A DNA stretch of 7,761 nt from an uncultured Solobacterium sp. (GTDB taxonomy: Bacteria; Bacillota_I; Bacilli_A; Erysipelotrichales; Erysipelotrichaceae). The stretch lies in the NCBI GenBank assembly GCA_905235315.1, contig CAJOLG010000097.1, forward strand, positions 1 to 7,761. The letters are read 5' to 3'. Of the stretch, positions 6,024-7,761 are shown piece after piece (position 1 is the first letter of the stretch; every line of letters starts with the position of its first letter). Both the position numbers and the translations under genes were made by a program. Under the pieces are notes generated by a model. The model was not told the origin of the DNA. It saw only the letters and a program-made list of their open reading frames with translations, and did no database searches.

Positions 6024-6683
6024 ATGAGAATGCGTAAGAAGAAATGGGCGGAGCCTTATCTCGAAGCACACCCTGAGCTTGTGATTCCGGATCCTTCGCT
6101 GTACAAAGGAAGCTGGAATGCATTGCTCGGATGTTCCGAACTACATGTGGAGATCGGCATGGGCAAAGGGGGCTATCTGAATGCGATGGCCGCCATGTAT
6201 CCCGAAGCAGGCTGGGTAGGCATCGAGCGGGATCACAGCGCCGCAGCTACCGCAGCGAGAAAACTGATTGAGGATCCGGAGCTCAGCGGCGAAAACGAAC
6301 GGATGATCGCCGGCAATGCGGAGCAGCTGCTGGACTGGTTTGCGCCGGAGGAAATCGATGTGATTCATCTGAATTTTTCGGATCCCTGGCCCAAGACCTA
6401 TACCCATAAACGCAGGCTTTCCTCCAGAAAGTTTCTGGAAATGTACCATACTGTACTGAAGCCGGATGGTCTCATTCGGATGAAGACCGACAACAAGAAC
6501 CTGTTTGAAGACAGTGTTCTCTACTTCCTTCAGAACGGTTTTACCTTTACGGAATTCTCCGTTGATTACCGGCGGGATGCGCATCCGGAAGATGCTGTTA
6601 CGGAATATGAACAGCGCTTCCTGGATCTCGGCCAGCCTGTTTACCAGCTCTGTGCAGTGCAGCTGGAGAAAGAAACGAAATGA
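6024..6683 (+). CDS. trmB: tRNA (guanine-N7-)-methyltransferase
   Basis: TrmB uses S-adenosylmethionine to methylate N7 of guanine 46 in the variable loop of tRNAs. The 219-residue protein has the standard length and begins MRMRKKKWA, like B. subtilis TrmB (MRMRHKPWA), which fixes the start. Visible motifs are the AdoMet-binding VEIGMGKGG (42-50), the acidic residue after motif II in GIERD (66-70), the hallmark LNFSDPWPK (116-124) followed by HKRR (128-131), KTDN (154-157) and TEYE (193-196). All expected conserved residues are present. No clear Shine-Dalgarno precedes the ATG. The upstream gene stops only 9 nt before, so ribosome re-initiation or coupling is likely. The stop overlaps the start of the lipoprotein gene in ATGA. 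Confidence 0.97.
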   Translation: MRMRKKKWAEPYLEAHPELVIPDPSLYKGSWNALLGCSELHVEIGMGKGGYLNAMAAMYPEAGWVGIERDHSAAATAARKLIEDPELSGENERMIAGNAEQLLDWFAPEEIDVIHLNFSDPWPKTYTHKRRLSSRKFLEMYHTVLKPDGLIRMKTDNKNLFEDSVLYFLQNGFTFTEFSVDYRRDAHPEDAVTEYEQRFLDLGQPVYQLCAVQLEKETK

Positions 6684-7531
6684 AATTCAGAACAGTGATT
6701 GCGGCAGCTGCCGCCCTGATGCTCGTCGGATGTGTCAAAGCCGAGGGCACGTATCAGGAACAACGGATCGAACGGGCAATAACAGCGAAAACTGCCGGTC
6801 CGACATTTTCGCACGGCATTTACTCGTTCTATGTTGAACCGTCTGTCGGGCGGATCAGCAGTGAAGAAACCAGCGATATTTTCACGCAGGACGGCGTAAA
6901 GTTTGTCATGAATCTGAATGTATCCTCAATCGTAAATGCCCGGTATTATGATGTGCAGAATATCTTCCGTGTTCCGGAAGGAATGGAACTGGCAGCGGAA
7001 AGCACAGGTACCTTTACGGATTATGCCGGCGAAGAACATCCGTTCTCGGTTACGCTTTACCGGATGGAAGACAATATTTTCACCTATGCGAAAACCGATC
7101 TGCTGGAGTTCTTCTGTATCTCCGGTGATTTTCAGGCACTTCAGACAGCGGAGACCATGATCCGGATTGCACGTACGGTCCGGGTAGACAATGATGCGGT
7201 ATTCGCCGCATACTCCTCGCGGCAGGAAATCGAGTATCAGCGCAAACGCCTGGAACTCTTCCAGAATGTTGTGCCGGAGAACGGTGTGATTGATGAGCTC
7301 TTTGAGGGCAACGGAAACTATGCGGGCGTGATCGACAACTATGCCGGTGACAATATCGGAGACAGCCAAATTGACGGCGGAACAATCGATTCCTCGATGG
7401 GTGATGCGGACGACCAGATCGGAGAGCCGTTCCGCGAGGATGACGAACTTCCCGGAGAAGCGGTTCCCGATGGGGAAGTACTGCCGGAGGAAAATCCGGG
7501 CGGGGAAACTGCCGATGATACGATTGGATGA
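6680..7531 (+). CDS. Unrecognised lipoprotein with acidic C-terminal tail
   Basis: The 283-residue product has a lipoprotein signal: Lys/Arg at positions 2-4, a hydrophobic Ala-rich core (6-16) and the lipobox LVGC with Cys18 as the likely lipidated residue. It should therefore be anchored on the outer face of the cell membrane. A folded part of about 40-205 follows, with aromatic-rich beta-like stretches (GIYSFYVEPSVGR at 46-58, NARYYDVQNIF at 86-96) and then a charged helix (about 180-196). From about 207 the chain turns into a Gly/Asp/Glu/Pro-rich, probably disordered tail with strong negative charge. I do not recognise a family. The start overlaps the trmB stop in ATGA, with GGAG 11 nt upstream, so translation is probably coupled to trmB. 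No membrane partner or enzyme motif points to a role. Confidence 0.85.
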   Translation: MKFRTVIAAAAALMLVGCVKAEGTYQEQRIERAITAKTAGPTFSHGIYSFYVEPSVGRISSEETSDIFTQDGVKFVMNLNVSSIVNARYYDVQNIFRVPEGMELAAESTGTFTDYAGEEHPFSVTLYRMEDNIFTYAKTDLLEFFCISGDFQALQTAETMIRIARTVRVDNDAVFAAYSSRQEIEYQRKRLELFQNVVPENGVIDELFEGNGNYAGVIDNYAGDNIGDSQIDGGTIDSSMGDADDQIGEPFREDDELPGEAVPDGEVLPEENPGGETADDTIG

Positions 7532-7559
7532 TCCAACCTTTAAAATATATACAAAATAC

Positions 7560-7565
7560 TATAAT
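7560..7565 (+). promoter_or_regulatory. Candidate -10 (TATAAT) for the acidic-protein gene
   Basis: A perfect TATAAT lies in a strongly AT-rich stretch (about 7538-7571), the most AT-rich part of the window. The only -35-like match is TTTAAA (7539-7544, 4 of 6) at a short 15-base spacing. A start of transcription near 7572 would give a leader of about 57 nt. Confidence 0.45.
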
Positions 7566-7596
7566 ATAAGATAGATGGTTAAATACTGGCCGCTTA

Positions 7597-7614
7597 TGGA
7601 CTGAATATGGTCCA
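7597..7614 (+). promoter_or_regulatory. Small leader hairpin abutting the ribosome binding site
   Basis: TGGAC (7597-7601) and GTCCA (7610-7614) can form a 5-bp stem with an 8-nt loop. It ends one base before the AAGGAG at 7616-7621. It may influence access to the ribosome binding site, but the stem is short and could be chance. Confidence 0.2.
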
Positions 7615-7628
7615 GAAGGAGAATTGCA

Positions 7629-7761
7629 ATGCTGAAGAAATTACAGAATTTATTGTTTGAAGACGAAGAAGAAGATGAACTCGTCGATGATGAGGAATAT
7701 GAAGAAGAGGAAGTAGAAGAGGAGCCTGTTGAGGTTAAGCCTGCACCGCGCAGACGCGGCC
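7629..7761 (+). CDS. Acidic protein, N-terminal fragment, SepF-like start (tentative)
   Basis: The first 44 residues are visible and the gene runs off the right edge. The ATG follows AAGGAG (7616-7621) at 7-nt spacing, so the start is well supported. The protein opens with MLKKLQNLLF, which can form a short amphipathic helix. A run of Glu/Asp (about 11-35) follows, then a Pro/Arg-containing turn (PAPRRRG). A membrane-binding amphipathic helix followed by an acidic linker is the layout of the N-terminus of the cell-division protein SepF (B. subtilis MSMKNKLKNFF, then acidic). The globular SepF domain would lie outside the window. The usual sepF neighbours (ylm cluster) are not seen, so another acidic, coiled or unknown protein is equally possible. 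Confidence 0.7.
   Translation, partial: MLKKLQNLLFEDEEEDELVDDEEYEEEEVEEEPVEVKPAPRRRG

Noticed and set aside
7524..7536. Palindrome TTGGAT-G-ATCCAA at the lipoprotein stop, considered as a terminator
   Set aside because: As a hairpin it has only about four base pairs around a 5-nt loop and is not followed by a proper T tract.

Overview
The window reads as chromosomal DNA from a low- to mid-GC Bacillota (Firmicutes), most likely an obligate anaerobe. The reasons are AGGAGG-type ribosome binding sites, a B. subtilis-like TrmB, a desulfoferrodoxin-type superoxide reductase, a long FtsX/MacB-type permease with a coiled-coil extracellular part, and simple hairpin-plus-U terminators. The protein style suggests Erysipelotrichia or a relative, but that is an impression and not a tested placement. 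All genes are on the + strand and no mobile element, CRISPR array, tRNA or rRNA is visible.

Layout. (1) 1-2621: the 3' part of a large ABC-transporter permease gene whose start lies before the window. (2) 2622-3157: a short regulatory gap, then dfx (superoxide reductase, 2743-3120) with its own promoter candidate, a PerR-box-like sequence, an inverted repeat over the -35, and an intrinsic terminator. An earlier in-frame ATG at 2641 with its own strong ribosome binding site could give an N-terminally extended form. (3) 3158-5557: pnp (polynucleotide phosphorylase), a single-gene unit with its own promoter region, containing nested palindromes, and its own terminator. (4) 5571-7531: a tight three-gene group made of an XpaC-like helical protein, trmB (tRNA m7G46 methyltransferase) and an unrecognised lipoprotein. 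Spacing is 9 nt and then a 4-nt ATGA overlap. (5) 7532-7761: a promoter, a structured leader and the first 44 codons of a very acidic protein whose N-terminus resembles SepF.

The genes do not form one obvious pathway. They are mostly housekeeping functions (RNA decay, tRNA modification, oxidative defence) in separate transcription units. The parts most worth a second look are the dual start and PerR-like control region of dfx, the palindromes in the pnp promoter, the probable leaderless start of the XpaC-like gene, and the orphan lipoprotein and acidic protein at the right end. I see no convincing evidence of a new multi-gene system.
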